The translations under genes and the position numbers were made by a program. From JAIBJN01 sp035461525 (GTDB lineage Bacteria > Actinomycetota > Thermoleophilia > Gaiellales > Gaiellaceae), in contig DATHVD010000076.1 of the NCBI GenBank assembly GCA_035461525.1, positions 1-27,725 on the forward strand: a DNA stretch of 27,725 nucleotides, read 5' to 3'. The notes beneath the pieces were generated by a model, which ran no database searches, was not told the DNA's origin, and worked only from the letters and a program-made list of their open reading frames with translations. Below, piece by piece: positions 15,181 through 22,003 of the stretch (its first letter is position 1; each line of letters begins with the position of its first letter).

Positions 15181-16218
15181 CTAGCGAATCGTGATCGTGA
15201 CGACCTTGCGGCCCCAGGCGAGCGCCTGCGAGCACTGCGGGAACCACACGTCGATCATCGCCCCGCGCACCGCCGGGCCGGTGTCGGCGGCGACGCCCTC
15301 GCCGTAGCCCGGAATCGACATCTTCGTGCCGAGCGGGATCACGGCCGGGTCGACGGCGACGACGCCCCAGCCGGTCGGGATTCCGGTGGCTGTCGTCCCC
15401 TTGAGGCAGTATGCGGTCGCCACCACGGTCATTCGCGTGCCGCCGGTCGGCGCCGGTCCGGGTGCGGTGGGAGGCGGGGGAGCGCTCGAGCCGCCGGGCG
15501 ACGGGACTGCGGCCTCGGTCTCGTCCCGCGCGGCGGCGGCCGCGGCGGTGAGCTGCGACACGGCCCGGGCGGTGAGGGCCGACTCCCGCTCGAGCTCGGC
15601 GACGTACGCGCTCCGCTCGGCGCGCGCGGCGGCGAGGGCCGAGCGCTCGCTCTTCGCCTGCGCCTGGAGGCTGGCGAGCTCCGTCCGGCGGGCCGCCATC
15701 GTTCGCACCGCGGTCCGGAGCTCCCGGCGCGCCCGCGTCACCTGGTCGAGGATGTCGACGTCGTGCGCCGCCACGTGGCCGAGGCCGTCGAGCGCGGAGA
15801 GGGCCTCGTCGAGCGACGCGGCCCCGAGCAGCACGGCGATCGGGTCGACCTCGCCTTCGACGTAGAGCGTGCGGAGCCTGCTGGCGAGACGCCGCTCCGC
15901 CTCCGCGGAGTCGGCGCGCGCTCTCTCGAGCCGCCCCAGAGCCGACTCGGCCTCGCGCTCGAGCTCGGCGGCCCGCTCCGCGAGGGCGGAGACTCGCCGC
16001 TCGGCCCCGGCGAGCTTCGTCTCGAGGGCGTAGAGATCGAGCAGGGCCGCGTGGCGCTCGGCCGTCAGGCCGTCGCTCTTCGCGCGGAGGCGCTCGGCCT
16101 CGCTCAGGAGCGACGCCGGGTCGTCGGCCCGCGCCGCCGAGGCGGCGAGCAGGGCCGCGAGGGCGACGAGGCTCGCTGCCGCCAGGCGGGACCATGGTCG
16201 TAGGCATCCCGTGCGCAC
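15181..16218 (-). CDS. Secreted 3D-domain peptidoglycan hydrolase with PcsB-like coiled coil
   Basis: A 345-residue secreted protein. A signal peptide (about 1-31, cleaved near ARADD) is followed by a long coiled coil (about 33-235), a Pro/Ala/Gly linker (about 238-262) and a C-terminal 3D domain. The three aspartates that name the domain are Asp290 (VAVDP), Asp312 (AADTG) and Asp323 (MIDVWF), as in YuiC/YabE and MltA-like lytic transglycosylases. The coiled-coil segment LYVEGEVDPIAVLLG closely resembles the equivalent segment in the divergent NlpC/P60 gene. It probably cleaves glycan strands outside the membrane. GTG at 16218; TGG-TAGGGT (16236 to 16228) is a likely extended -10 box. Confidence 0.9.
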   Translation of the reverse strand: MRTGCLRPWSRLAAASLVALAALLAASAARADDPASLLSEAERLRAKSDGLTAERHAALLDLYALETKLAGAERRVSALAERAAELEREAESALGRLERARADSAEAERRLASRLRTLYVEGEVDPIAVLLGAASLDEALSALDGLGHVAAHDVDILDQVTRARRELRTAVRTMAARRTELASLQAQAKSERSALAAARAERSAYVAELERESALTARAVSQLTAAAAAARDETEAAVPSPGGSSAPPPPTAPGPAPTGGTRMTVVATAYCLKGTTATGIPTGWGVVAVDPAVIPLGTKMSIPGYGEGVAADTGPAVRGAMIDVWFPQCSQALAWGRKVVTITIR

Positions 16219-16227
16219 GACCTCGGC

Positions 16228-16294
16228 ACCCTACCAACCCCACGGCGCAGGGGGACGGAGGGTGTTTGCCGCCGTCGGACACCCCTGGTAGCAT
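16228..16294. promoter_or_regulatory. Symmetric divergent promoter region of two wall hydrolase genes
   Basis: On the plus strand TTGCCG (16266-16271), a 17-base spacer and TAGCAT (16289-16294) preceded by TGG form a convincing extended promoter. On the minus strand TGG-TAGGGT (16236 to 16228) is an extended -10 box for the 3D gene. The two TGGTAG elements are an inverted repeat (16231-16236 and 16286-16291). Between them GGGTGT (16260-16265) and ACACCC (16279-16284) form a second palindrome overlapping the plus -35 box and spacer, a plausible regulator site. Confidence 0.45.
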
Positions 16295-16321
16295 CCCCGC
16301 GTCGTGCAGGCGCCGGGCCCG

Positions 16322-16479
16322 ATGTTTGCGCCTCCACCGTTCCCGAGCCGGGGGTAGTTATCCGACCGTCGAGTCGACACGTCCTCATACTCCTGCTGCT
16401 CGCCCTGGCGGCGCTGCCGCTCGCCGAGCAAGCGACCCCCGTCCCTCCCGTCGAGACCAAGGAGGCGGAGGCTAGGCAG
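16322..16479 (+). other. Signal-peptide-coding segment of the NlpC/P60 gene with a broken frame
   Basis: The NlpC/P60 frame stays open upstream of 16480 and encodes a classic signal sequence: basic residues, then VLILLLLALAALPLAEQA (16381-16434). No ATG, GTG or TTG occurs in that frame upstream. An ATG at 16322 starts a short frame ending in TAG at 16355-16357, directly after a run of five G (16350-16354). One extra G, or a -1 ribosomal slip at this run, would join ATG 16322 to the hydrolase and give a normal secreted protein. Assembly error, a rare ATC start at 16360 and programmed frameshifting are all possible. Confidence 0.6.
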
Positions 16480-17415
16480 GTGCTGGCGCAGATCCAGGAG
16501 CTCGACGCGGATCTGAGCCACGTGATCGAGGACTTCAACGCCGCCCAGATCGAGCTCGACCGCATCGAGGCCGAGCAGGCCGCCAACAAGAAGCGGTTGA
16601 AGATCGCCCGCGCGAACCTGGGCACGGCGCAGGGCAACCTCGAGGGCCGGCTCGTCGAGCTCTACGTCAACGGTCAGACCGACCTCCTCGAGGTGTTGCT
16701 CGGCTCCTCGAGCCTCGACGAGCTCCTCGACGGCATCGAGACGGCGGATCGGGTCTCGAGCCAGGACTCCTCGATCCTCGAGGAGGTGGGCCGCTTCCGC
16801 ACTGAGGTGAAGGACCGCGAGGCCGAGCTCGAGAAGGCCCTCGCTCACCAGCAAGAGGTCGTGGCCGTCCAGGCCGCGAAGCGCAACGAGATCGAGAGCC
16901 GGCTCGCCGAGCGCGAGCGCCTCCTCTCGAGCATCAAGGAGGAGATTCGCAGGATCCAGGCCGAAGAGGCCGAGCAGCAGCGGCGCCTCGAGGCGCAGGC
17001 GCGCGCCCGGCTGGCCGCGCCGCAGCCGGCGGCCGCCGAGCAGGCTCCGACCGGCGCGCCGCCGTCGCGCCACGGCGGCGTCGTCGGCATCGCCATGCAG
17101 TTCCTCGGCACGCCCTACGTCTGGGGCGGCTCCTCGCCGAGCGGCTTCGACTGCTCCGGGTTCGTGCTGTACGTCTACGCGCAGGTCGGGGTCTCGCTCC
17201 CGCACAACGCCGCCATGCAGTACGGGTACGGAACGGCCGTGTCGCGCTCCGAGCTGCAGCCGGGCGACCTCGTCTTCTTCAACGGCCTCGGTCACAACGG
17301 GATCTACATCGGCGGCAACCAGTTCATCCACTCGCCGCACACCGGGGACGTCGTGAAGATCTCGTCCCTGACGGGGTGGTACTCCTCCACCTACGTCGGG
17401 GCGCGCCGCCTCTAG
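16480..17415 (+). CDS. NlpC/P60 peptidoglycan endopeptidase with PcsB-like coiled coil
   Basis: A cell-wall cysteine peptidase expected to cut peptide stems of peptidoglycan outside the membrane. From the first canonical in-frame start (GTG 16480, 311 residues) a coiled coil spans about 1-180, a short Ala/Pro linker follows, and the NlpC/P60 domain covers about 198-311. The catalytic triad is visible: Cys225 in FDCSGF, His272 in GHNGIYIGG and His284 in FIHSPH. Starting here would leave no export signal, but an in-frame signal sequence lies just upstream (16381-16434), so the true N-terminus is almost certainly earlier. LYVNGQTDLLEVLLG in the coiled coil matches the divergent 3D gene. Confidence 0.9.
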   Translation: MLAQIQELDADLSHVIEDFNAAQIELDRIEAEQAANKKRLKIARANLGTAQGNLEGRLVELYVNGQTDLLEVLLGSSSLDELLDGIETADRVSSQDSSILEEVGRFRTEVKDREAELEKALAHQQEVVAVQAAKRNEIESRLAERERLLSSIKEEIRRIQAEEAEQQRRLEAQARARLAAPQPAAAEQAPTGAPPSRHGGVVGIAMQFLGTPYVWGGSSPSGFDCSGFVLYVYAQVGVSLPHNAAMQYGYGTAVSRSELQPGDLVFFNGLGHNGIYIGGNQFIHSPHTGDVVKISSLTGWYSSTYVGARRL

Positions 17416-17456
17416 GGAGGGAATCCCGGCCGCGGGGCGAATCCCCCGGGTCCCGC

Positions 17457-17462
17457 TACGCT
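17457..17462 (+). promoter_or_regulatory. -10 box for ku
   Basis: TACGCT lies 11 bases before the ku ATG, giving a predicted leader of about 4-5 bases. It matches the TAnnnT pattern of the other promoters here; no -35 box is obvious. Confidence 0.35.
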
Positions 17463-17473
17463 TTTTCCTCTCC

Positions 17474-18316
17474 ATGCGCACGATCTGGAACGGCTCCCTC
17501 AACTTCGGCCTGGTGAACATCCCCATCGGGCTCGCCGTCGCGCAGCAGCGCAAGGACGTGTCCTTCCGCACGCTGCACCGGGAGTGCGGGACACCGATCA
17601 AGCAGAAGCGCTGGTGCCCGGTGCACGAGCGCGACGTCGAGGCCGACGAGCTCGTCAAGGGCTGGGAGTTCGCCAAGGGCCAGTTCGTGGTCGTCGAGGA
17701 GTCCGACCTCGAGGCGGTCGCGCTCACGCGCTCGCAGTCGATCGACATCAAGCGCTTCGTGCGGCTGTCCGAGGTCGACCCGCTCTACTTCGACCGCACG
17801 TACTACCTCGCCCCCGCCGAGGCGCTCGCCCAGCGGCGCCCCTACGTCCTCCTCCTCCGCGCCATGCAGGAGGCGGAGATGGCGGCGATCGGCAAGTTCG
17901 TCCTCTGGGGCAAGGAGAACCTCTGCCTCATCCGCCCTCTGGGCGAGGGGCTCGCGCTCGAGACGCTCTTCTTCGCCGAGGACATCCGCCCCCGCAAGGA
18001 GATCGACGAGGCCGTCGAGGGCACGGAGGTGCAGGAGCCCGAGCTGGAGATGGCGCGCCAGCTCGTGGCGAGCCTCGTGGGCGAGTTCGACCCGGCGGAG
18101 TTCGAGAACGAGTACCGGCGCGACCTGCGCGCGATGCTCGAGGCGAAGCTCGAGGGCGAGGAGATCGCCGTCCCCGAGCCGGCCGCGCCCGCTCCGGTCG
18201 TCGACCTCATGGAAGCCCTGAAGGCGAGCGTCGAACAGGCCAAGAAGCGCAAGGACGAAGCGGCGCCGGCGAAGAAGAAGGCGCCGGCCCGGAAGAAGCG
18301 CGCCGCCGCGCGCTAG
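17474..18316 (+). CDS. ku: Non-homologous end joining protein Ku
   Basis: Bacterial Ku (280 residues) forms a homodimeric ring on broken DNA ends and recruits the ligase LigD. The N-terminus MRTIWNGSLNFGLVNIPI, the FDRTYYLAP segment near 110-120 and the core ending near 250 are diagnostic. The C-terminal 30 residues are a Lys/Ala-rich tail (KKRKDEAAPAKKKAPARKKR), as in the extended DNA-binding tails of other actinobacterial Ku proteins. No LigD-type ligase or polymerase gene is adjacent. ATG at 17474 is clear from the family N-terminus. Confidence 0.97.
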   Translation: MRTIWNGSLNFGLVNIPIGLAVAQQRKDVSFRTLHRECGTPIKQKRWCPVHERDVEADELVKGWEFAKGQFVVVEESDLEAVALTRSQSIDIKRFVRLSEVDPLYFDRTYYLAPAEALAQRRPYVLLLRAMQEAEMAAIGKFVLWGKENLCLIRPLGEGLALETLFFAEDIRPRKEIDEAVEGTEVQEPELEMARQLVASLVGEFDPAEFENEYRRDLRAMLEAKLEGEEIAVPEPAAPAPVVDLMEALKASVEQAKKRKDEAAPAKKKAPARKKRAAAR

Positions 18317-18332
18317 GCGTTTCGCGCTCCGG

Positions 18333-18503
18333 TTACGCGGAGGCGCGCTGCACGCCCGACGCCTCGAGGTGCGCCCGGAAGAGGGTCTTGTCGATCTTGC
18401 CCTGGTAGATCGGGATGGCTTCCTCGATGCACACGCGGATGACCTCGTCCCGCTCGATCCCCAGCTCCTTCGACAGCTCCTCGGGCGTCAGGTGGTTCGG
18501 CAC
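18333..18503 (-). CDS. Small helix-turn-helix-like protein
   Basis: A 56-residue protein. The segment LTPEELSKELGIERDEVIRV looks like the first helices of a helix-turn-helix, and IYQGKIDKTLFRAHLEASG follows. A strong ribosome binding site (GAGGAGGGGAC) stands directly before the GTG at 18503, which is the best evidence for translation. It is convergent with ku, 16 bases apart. Upstream on its own strand lies a terminator-like hairpin followed by a second hairpin, so its expression may be attenuated. Likely a small DNA-binding or adaptor protein; no family name can be given. Confidence 0.7.
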   Translation of the reverse strand: MPNHLTPEELSKELGIERDEVIRVCIEEAIPIYQGKIDKTLFRAHLEASGVQRASA

Positions 18504-18525
18504 GTCCCCTCCTCGTCACGGGGCG

Positions 18526-18558
18526 CAATAAAGCCCGCCGGCAGGGCACGGGCGGGCT
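18526..18558 (-). terminator. Terminator-like hairpin upstream of the 56-residue HTH gene
   Basis: Read on the minus strand, AGCCCGCC (18558 to 18551) pairs perfectly with GGCGGGCT (18539 to 18532), followed at once by a TTATT-containing tract. This is an intrinsic-terminator layout pointing toward the HTH gene start at 18503. No minus-strand gene ends just before it, so it more likely terminates antisense transcripts or acts as an attenuator in the HTH gene's leader. On the plus strand it has no U-tract. Confidence 0.5.
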
Positions 18559-18583
18559 GCATGCGCACGCTTGGCTTGTTCCT

Positions 18584-18605
18584 CACGAGGCTCAACGGCC
18601 TCGTG
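18584..18605. repeat. 8-bp inverted repeat upstream of the alpha/beta hydrolase gene
   Basis: CACGAGGC (18584-18591) is complementary to GCCTCGTG (18598-18605) with a 6-base loop. It is the second of two strong hairpins in the divergent region between the HTH gene and the hydrolase gene. Confidence 0.45.
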
Positions 18606-18631
18606 CTCCTTCCTGAACCATGGTCCAAGGA

Positions 18632-18637
18632 TACGGT
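18632..18637 (+). promoter_or_regulatory. Leaderless -10 box for the alpha/beta hydrolase gene
   Basis: TACGGT ends 7 bases before the GTG at 18645, placing the predicted transcript start at the start codon. This supports GTG 18645 over the in-frame ATG at 18561. Confidence 0.4.
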
Positions 18638-18644
18638 CTCTCCC

Positions 18645-19505
18645 GTGGATTCGGCAACGCTCCTGCGAGGATTCGAGCCGCACTTTGCGGAGATCGGCGG
18701 CGTGGGCACCCGCTGGTGGGTCGGAGGGACGGGCCCGCCGCTCGTGCTCGTCCACGGCCTCGGCGGCGCGGCGTTCAACTTCACCGAGCTGGCCCCGATC
18801 CTGGCGCGCTCGCACCGCGTGCTCCTCCCGGACCTGCCGGGCCACGGCGGGACGGCGCCGTTGCCGGAGGTGGCGGGCCTCGGCGACCTCGCCCGCCACG
18901 CGGCCCTCGTCGCCGAGCGCGAGGGGATGCTCCCCGCGGCGGTCCTCGGCTACTCGCTCGGCGGCGTCGTCGCGCTCCGGCTGGCAGTCGAGCGGCCCGC
19001 CGACGTCTCCGCGCTCGTCCTCGTCGCCCCCGCCGGCATCGCCTCGCGGACGAGGCGAGCCCGGGTCTGGCTGGCCGCGGTGACCGCGATCCGGCCCGCA
19101 CGGGTCGTCGCCCGCGCCAGGGGGATCGTCGCGCGCCGTCCCAACCTCAGGGGCGCTGTCTTCGGCGTCTGGGGCGCGGACGCGGCGCGCGCCCTCTCCC
19201 CCGAGGCCGTGCTCGGCTTCCTCGAGGCGCAGCCCGAGCACACGGACGTTCGCTCGGCGGCGCGGGCACTCGTCGGCGACGACCCGCGCCCGGACCTCGA
19301 CCGCGTCCGCGCACCGGCCCTCGTCCTCTGGGGCGCCCGCGACCGCCTCGTGCCCCTCGACGACGGCTTCGAGTACGCCCGCCGGCTCCGCTGCCCCGTC
19401 CGCGTCCTCCCGGGTGTCGGGCACCTGCTCGTGGCCGAGGACCCCGAGGGGTGCGCCGCGGCGGTGAGCAGCTTCCTGACCGCCTGCGCAGGATCGTCGC
19501 GGTGA
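18645..19505 (+). CDS. Alpha/beta-fold hydrolase
   Basis: A 286-residue alpha/beta hydrolase. The oxyanion-hole HG is at 37-38 (LVLVHGLGG), the nucleophile Ser104 in GYSLGG, the acid Asp233 in WGARDRLVP and the histidine His260 in GVGHLL, so the triad is complete. A cap-like region rich in Arg and Ala lies between about 135 and 205. The substrate (ester, lactone, epoxide or similar) cannot be told. GTG 18645 is chosen from the TACGGT box 7 bases upstream; ATG 18561 would add 28 residues that include both hairpin sequences. It converges on the sulfatase gene with 34 bases between. Confidence 0.88.
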   Translation: MDSATLLRGFEPHFAEIGGVGTRWWVGGTGPPLVLVHGLGGAAFNFTELAPILARSHRVLLPDLPGHGGTAPLPEVAGLGDLARHAALVAEREGMLPAAVLGYSLGGVVALRLAVERPADVSALVLVAPAGIASRTRRARVWLAAVTAIRPARVVARARGIVARRPNLRGAVFGVWGADAARALSPEAVLGFLEAQPEHTDVRSAARALVGDDPRPDLDRVRAPALVLWGARDRLVPLDDGFEYARRLRCPVRVLPGVGHLLVAEDPEGCAAAVSSFLTACAGSSR

Positions 19506-19539
19506 GCGTCCTCGGCGCCGACCCGAGCGCGTCCTCCGC

Positions 19540-21123
19540 TCACGTGCTGCGGACCACGCGCTCGCAGTTCTTAGCGACCTTGTCCCGCGGCTCCGCGTAC
19601 ACGGTGTCGCGGCCCGGCCCGCAATCGACCGTGTCGGCGCGGCCGCGGCGCACGTCGATTACGTCGCGGCCGGCGCCGGCGCAGATCCAGTCGGGCCGGC
19701 GGGTGCCGCGGAGCGTGTCCGACCTCCCGGTGCCGCTGATCGTGCAGGCCTCGAGCAGCCGCATGCCGGGCGGACGGCACTTCGACCGGGCGACCCGCTC
19801 CCGGTAGCGCATCGCCATCGCCTCCTGCTTCCGCCGTATGTTCCTGAGCTCGTACGGGTCGCGGCGCAGGTCGTAGATCTCCTCCTCGCCCGTGTGGTAC
19901 TGGACGTACTTCCATCGCTCGCCGCGGAAGGCGCAGTAGGCCGGGACCGGCCAGCCGCCGCCGATCGCGGACTCGAACAGGAACCGCGTCCGCCACGCCG
20001 TCTGCTCCCCTCGGGCGAGTGGCAGCGGCGAGCGTCCTTTCGCGCCCGGAGCCGCGATGCCGGCGGCGTCGGCGATCATCGGCGCGACGTCGACGTTCAG
20101 CACTGGCTGAGCCACCGTCTGCTGCGTGAGCCCGCCGGCGTCCCAGCGGACGACGAGCGGGACTCGGATGGACGGCTCGTAGGGGACGATCTTGCGCGTC
20201 CTGTTGTGCTCGCCCCAGAGGTAGCCGTTATCCGACGTGAAGACGATGAGCGTGTCCGCGAGCTTCCCCGTGTCGTCGAGCGCGGCGAGCAGCCGGGCGA
20301 CCAGCTCGTCGACGGCGAGCAGCGATTCGAGCTGCGTGCGGCGCAGCCGCACGACGCCCGCCGCTCGTCCTTTCCTCACGTACCGCGGCTTGTCACTCAG
20401 GTTCCGCTCCCGCGTGGCGGGAGACGAGTAGGGAGGAAGGTCGTCGAACGTCCCGGCGTGCCTCGGCGCGGGCGTCGTCGACTGGCCGATGTCGATGTGA
20501 GGCGCCTTCGGCGCGACATAGAGGAAGAACGGCTCCGGACCTGCGCTGCGGACGAACGCCTCCGCGCGGTCCGCGAGAACGTCGGTCGCGTAGTCCTCCG
20601 GCTCCGAGCCGAACCACAGGGCCGTTGAGGGAATGGCGGCGCCGCCCTCGGTCGCGCCGTAGTCGAAGTAGTGCCTCGCTTCCAGCGTGAACCCGAACCA
20701 GTCGTCCCAGCCGGGCGGCACGTACTCCGTCAGGTACCCGTTCAGGTACTTCCCCAACAGCGCCGTCCGGTAGCCGGCCGCGTCGAGCCACGTCGCCAGC
20801 GTCGACGAGTCGTCGAACCGCTCGATCCCGTGGGGCGAAAACACCGACCACACGCCGGTCGAGTGCGACCACCTCCCGGTCAGGAGCGACGCCCGCGACG
20901 GGCAGCAGACCGCGTTCACGACGAAGGCGTTCGAGAACGTGACCCCCTTTGCGGCGAGCTCGTTCTGCACCGTGGGCATGAAGTCGAGGGTGTCCCACCG
21001 CTGGTCGTCCGTGAGGACGACGAGGACGTTCGGCGGCGTCTGGGCGGCGGCCCGTTCCGAGTAGCCGCCCGCAAGGAGGGCGACGAGGACGGCGGCTAGG
21101 AGGGATGTACGATGCAGGCGCAT
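19540..21123 (-). CDS. Secreted sulfatase with Cys/Gly/Asp-rich C-terminal repeat
   Basis: A 527-residue exported sulfatase (alkaline phosphatase superfamily). A signal peptide (about 1-27, to ERAAAQ) precedes LVVLTDDQRWDTL with metal-binding Asp39/Asp40. The formylglycine motif CCPSRASLLTGR begins at Cys73, so maturation needs a formylglycine-generating enzyme encoded elsewhere. Lys125, His209 and the metal pair Asp298-Asn299 (SDNGYLWGEH) are present. The last 64 residues are an unrelated repeat with GTGRSDTLRG, AGAGRDVIDV and CGPGRDTV units and three cysteines, similar to calcium-binding RTX-like nonapeptides. ATG at 21123 with GGAGAGCC upstream. Substrate unknown; a sulfated polysaccharide is plausible. 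Confidence 0.93.
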   Translation of the reverse strand: MRLHRTSLLAAVLVALLAGGYSERAAAQTPPNVLVVLTDDQRWDTLDFMPTVQNELAAKGVTFSNAFVVNAVCCPSRASLLTGRWSHSTGVWSVFSPHGIERFDDSSTLATWLDAAGYRTALLGKYLNGYLTEYVPPGWDDWFGFTLEARHYFDYGATEGGAAIPSTALWFGSEPEDYATDVLADRAEAFVRSAGPEPFFLYVAPKAPHIDIGQSTTPAPRHAGTFDDLPPYSSPATRERNLSDKPRYVRKGRAAGVVRLRRTQLESLLAVDELVARLLAALDDTGKLADTLIVFTSDNGYLWGEHNRTRKIVPYEPSIRVPLVVRWDAGGLTQQTVAQPVLNVDVAPMIADAAGIAAPGAKGRSPLPLARGEQTAWRTRFLFESAIGGGWPVPAYCAFRGERWKYVQYHTGEEEIYDLRRDPYELRNIRRKQEAMAMRYRERVARSKCRPPGMRLLEACTISGTGRSDTLRGTRRPDWICAGAGRDVIDVRRGRADTVDCGPGRDTVYAEPRDKVAKNCERVVRST

Positions 21124-21191
21124 GGGGAGCTGGCTCTCCTGCCGGCGCCCGGCCGTTCACGCAGCGCGTGCTGCTTCCTGATGACGACGCG

Positions 21192-21200
21192 ACTGTAGCA
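21192..21200 (-). promoter_or_regulatory. Extended -10 promoter for the sulfatase gene
   Basis: On the minus strand TGC-TACAGT (21200 to 21192) is an extended -10 box about 70 bases before the ATG, giving this gene a real leader and ribosome binding site, unlike its leaderless neighbours. No clear -35 box is seen. Confidence 0.4.
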
Positions 21201-21233
21201 TCGTCGTCCGCACGTGCCCCGCCGCTCCGGGCT

Positions 21234-21980
21234 CTACACCGGGTTGGGCAGGTCGACGAAGTCCCAGGCGAGGTCGAAGCGCTCGGCGAGGCGGGCGGCG
21301 AGCGCGCGCACCCCCAGCGTCTCGGTCGCGTAGTGGCCGCCGGCGACGAAGTGGATCGCCCGCTCCTTCGCCGCGTGCTTCGTCGGCTCGTCGGCCTCGC
21401 CGGTCAGGAAGCAGTCGAAGCCCCCGTCGGCGACATCCCCCAGGAAGCGCGCGGCCCCGCCCGAGCAGACGGCCGCCCGCTCGACCGTCTCCGGGCCGTA
21501 CGGGAAGACGAGGGGCATGCGACCCAGGCGCTCCTGCACCCGCTCGGCGAACGCGCTGATCCCGACGGGGTCACGGAGGCGGCCGCCGAAGCCGAGCCCG
21601 CCGGCGACGCGCTGCTCCTGCTCGATCCCGAGCTCCGCGCAGAGGAGCGCGTTGTTCCCGACCTCCGGGTGGGCGTCGAGCGCGAGGTGGTAGGCGACGA
21701 GGTTGAGGTCGGCGTCGAAGAGCGCGCGCAGCCGCTCCCGCATGAGCGGGCCGACGGCGCGCGGCTCCTTCTCCCAGAAGAGCCCGTGGTGGACGAGCAC
21801 GAGCTGCGCGCCGGACTCGGCGGCCCGCTCGAAGAGCTCGCGCGAGGCGGAGACGCCGCAGACGATCTTCCGCACCTCGTCCGCGCCGGCGACCTGGAGG
21901 CCCATCGGCCCGTAGTCCGGGTAGGAGGCGAGGTCGAGGAACTCGTCCGCCCAGGCGACGATCTCGTCTCTCCGCACCAC
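21234..21980 (-). CDS. Nif3-like dinuclear metal-centre protein
   Basis: A 248-residue member of the Nif3/YbgI (GTP cyclohydrolase I type 2 homologue) family, a toroidal hexamer with two metals per subunit. Candidate ligands are visible: His64/His65 in LVHHGLFW, Asp102 and His104 in LALDAH, and His216 with Glu220 in GGHYATETLG. It is the short form without the central PII-like insertion. The biochemical role of the family is unresolved. GTG at 21980, 8 bases after TAGGGT (21994 to 21989), so the transcript is nearly leaderless. It is divergent from tRNA-Pro. Confidence 0.92.
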   Translation of the reverse strand: MVRRDEIVAWADEFLDLASYPDYGPMGLQVAGADEVRKIVCGVSASRELFERAAESGAQLVLVHHGLFWEKEPRAVGPLMRERLRALFDADLNLVAYHLALDAHPEVGNNALLCAELGIEQEQRVAGGLGFGGRLRDPVGISAFAERVQERLGRMPLVFPYGPETVERAAVCSGGAARFLGDVADGGFDCFLTGEADEPTKHAAKERAIHFVAGGHYATETLGVRALAARLAERFDLAWDFVDLPNPV

Positions 21981-21987
21981 TCTGCGG

Positions 21988-21994
21988 TACCCTA
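21988..21994. promoter_or_regulatory. TACCCTA: shared -10 box for tRNA-Pro and the Nif3-like gene
   Basis: Read on the plus strand TACCCT (21988-21993) is a TAnnnT box placing a transcript start near 22000, 4 bases before the tRNA. On the minus strand the same bases read TAGGGT, 8 bases before the Nif3 gene GTG. One heptamer thus serves both directions. Confidence 0.4.
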
Positions 21995-22003
21995 TTCGCC
22001 GCT

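Noticed and set aside
16219..16380. c-di-AMP (ydaO-type) riboswitch before the NlpC/P60 gene
   Set aside because: The gene type and position invite this, but the conserved ydaO blocks and spacing are not present, and most of the inverted repeats lie in the promoter rather than in the predicted transcript.
18488..18784. 98-codon minus-strand frame antisense to the hydrolase start
   Set aside because: No homologous features, Pro/Arg-rich, and it overlaps the start of the 56-residue gene, which has the better ribosome binding site.
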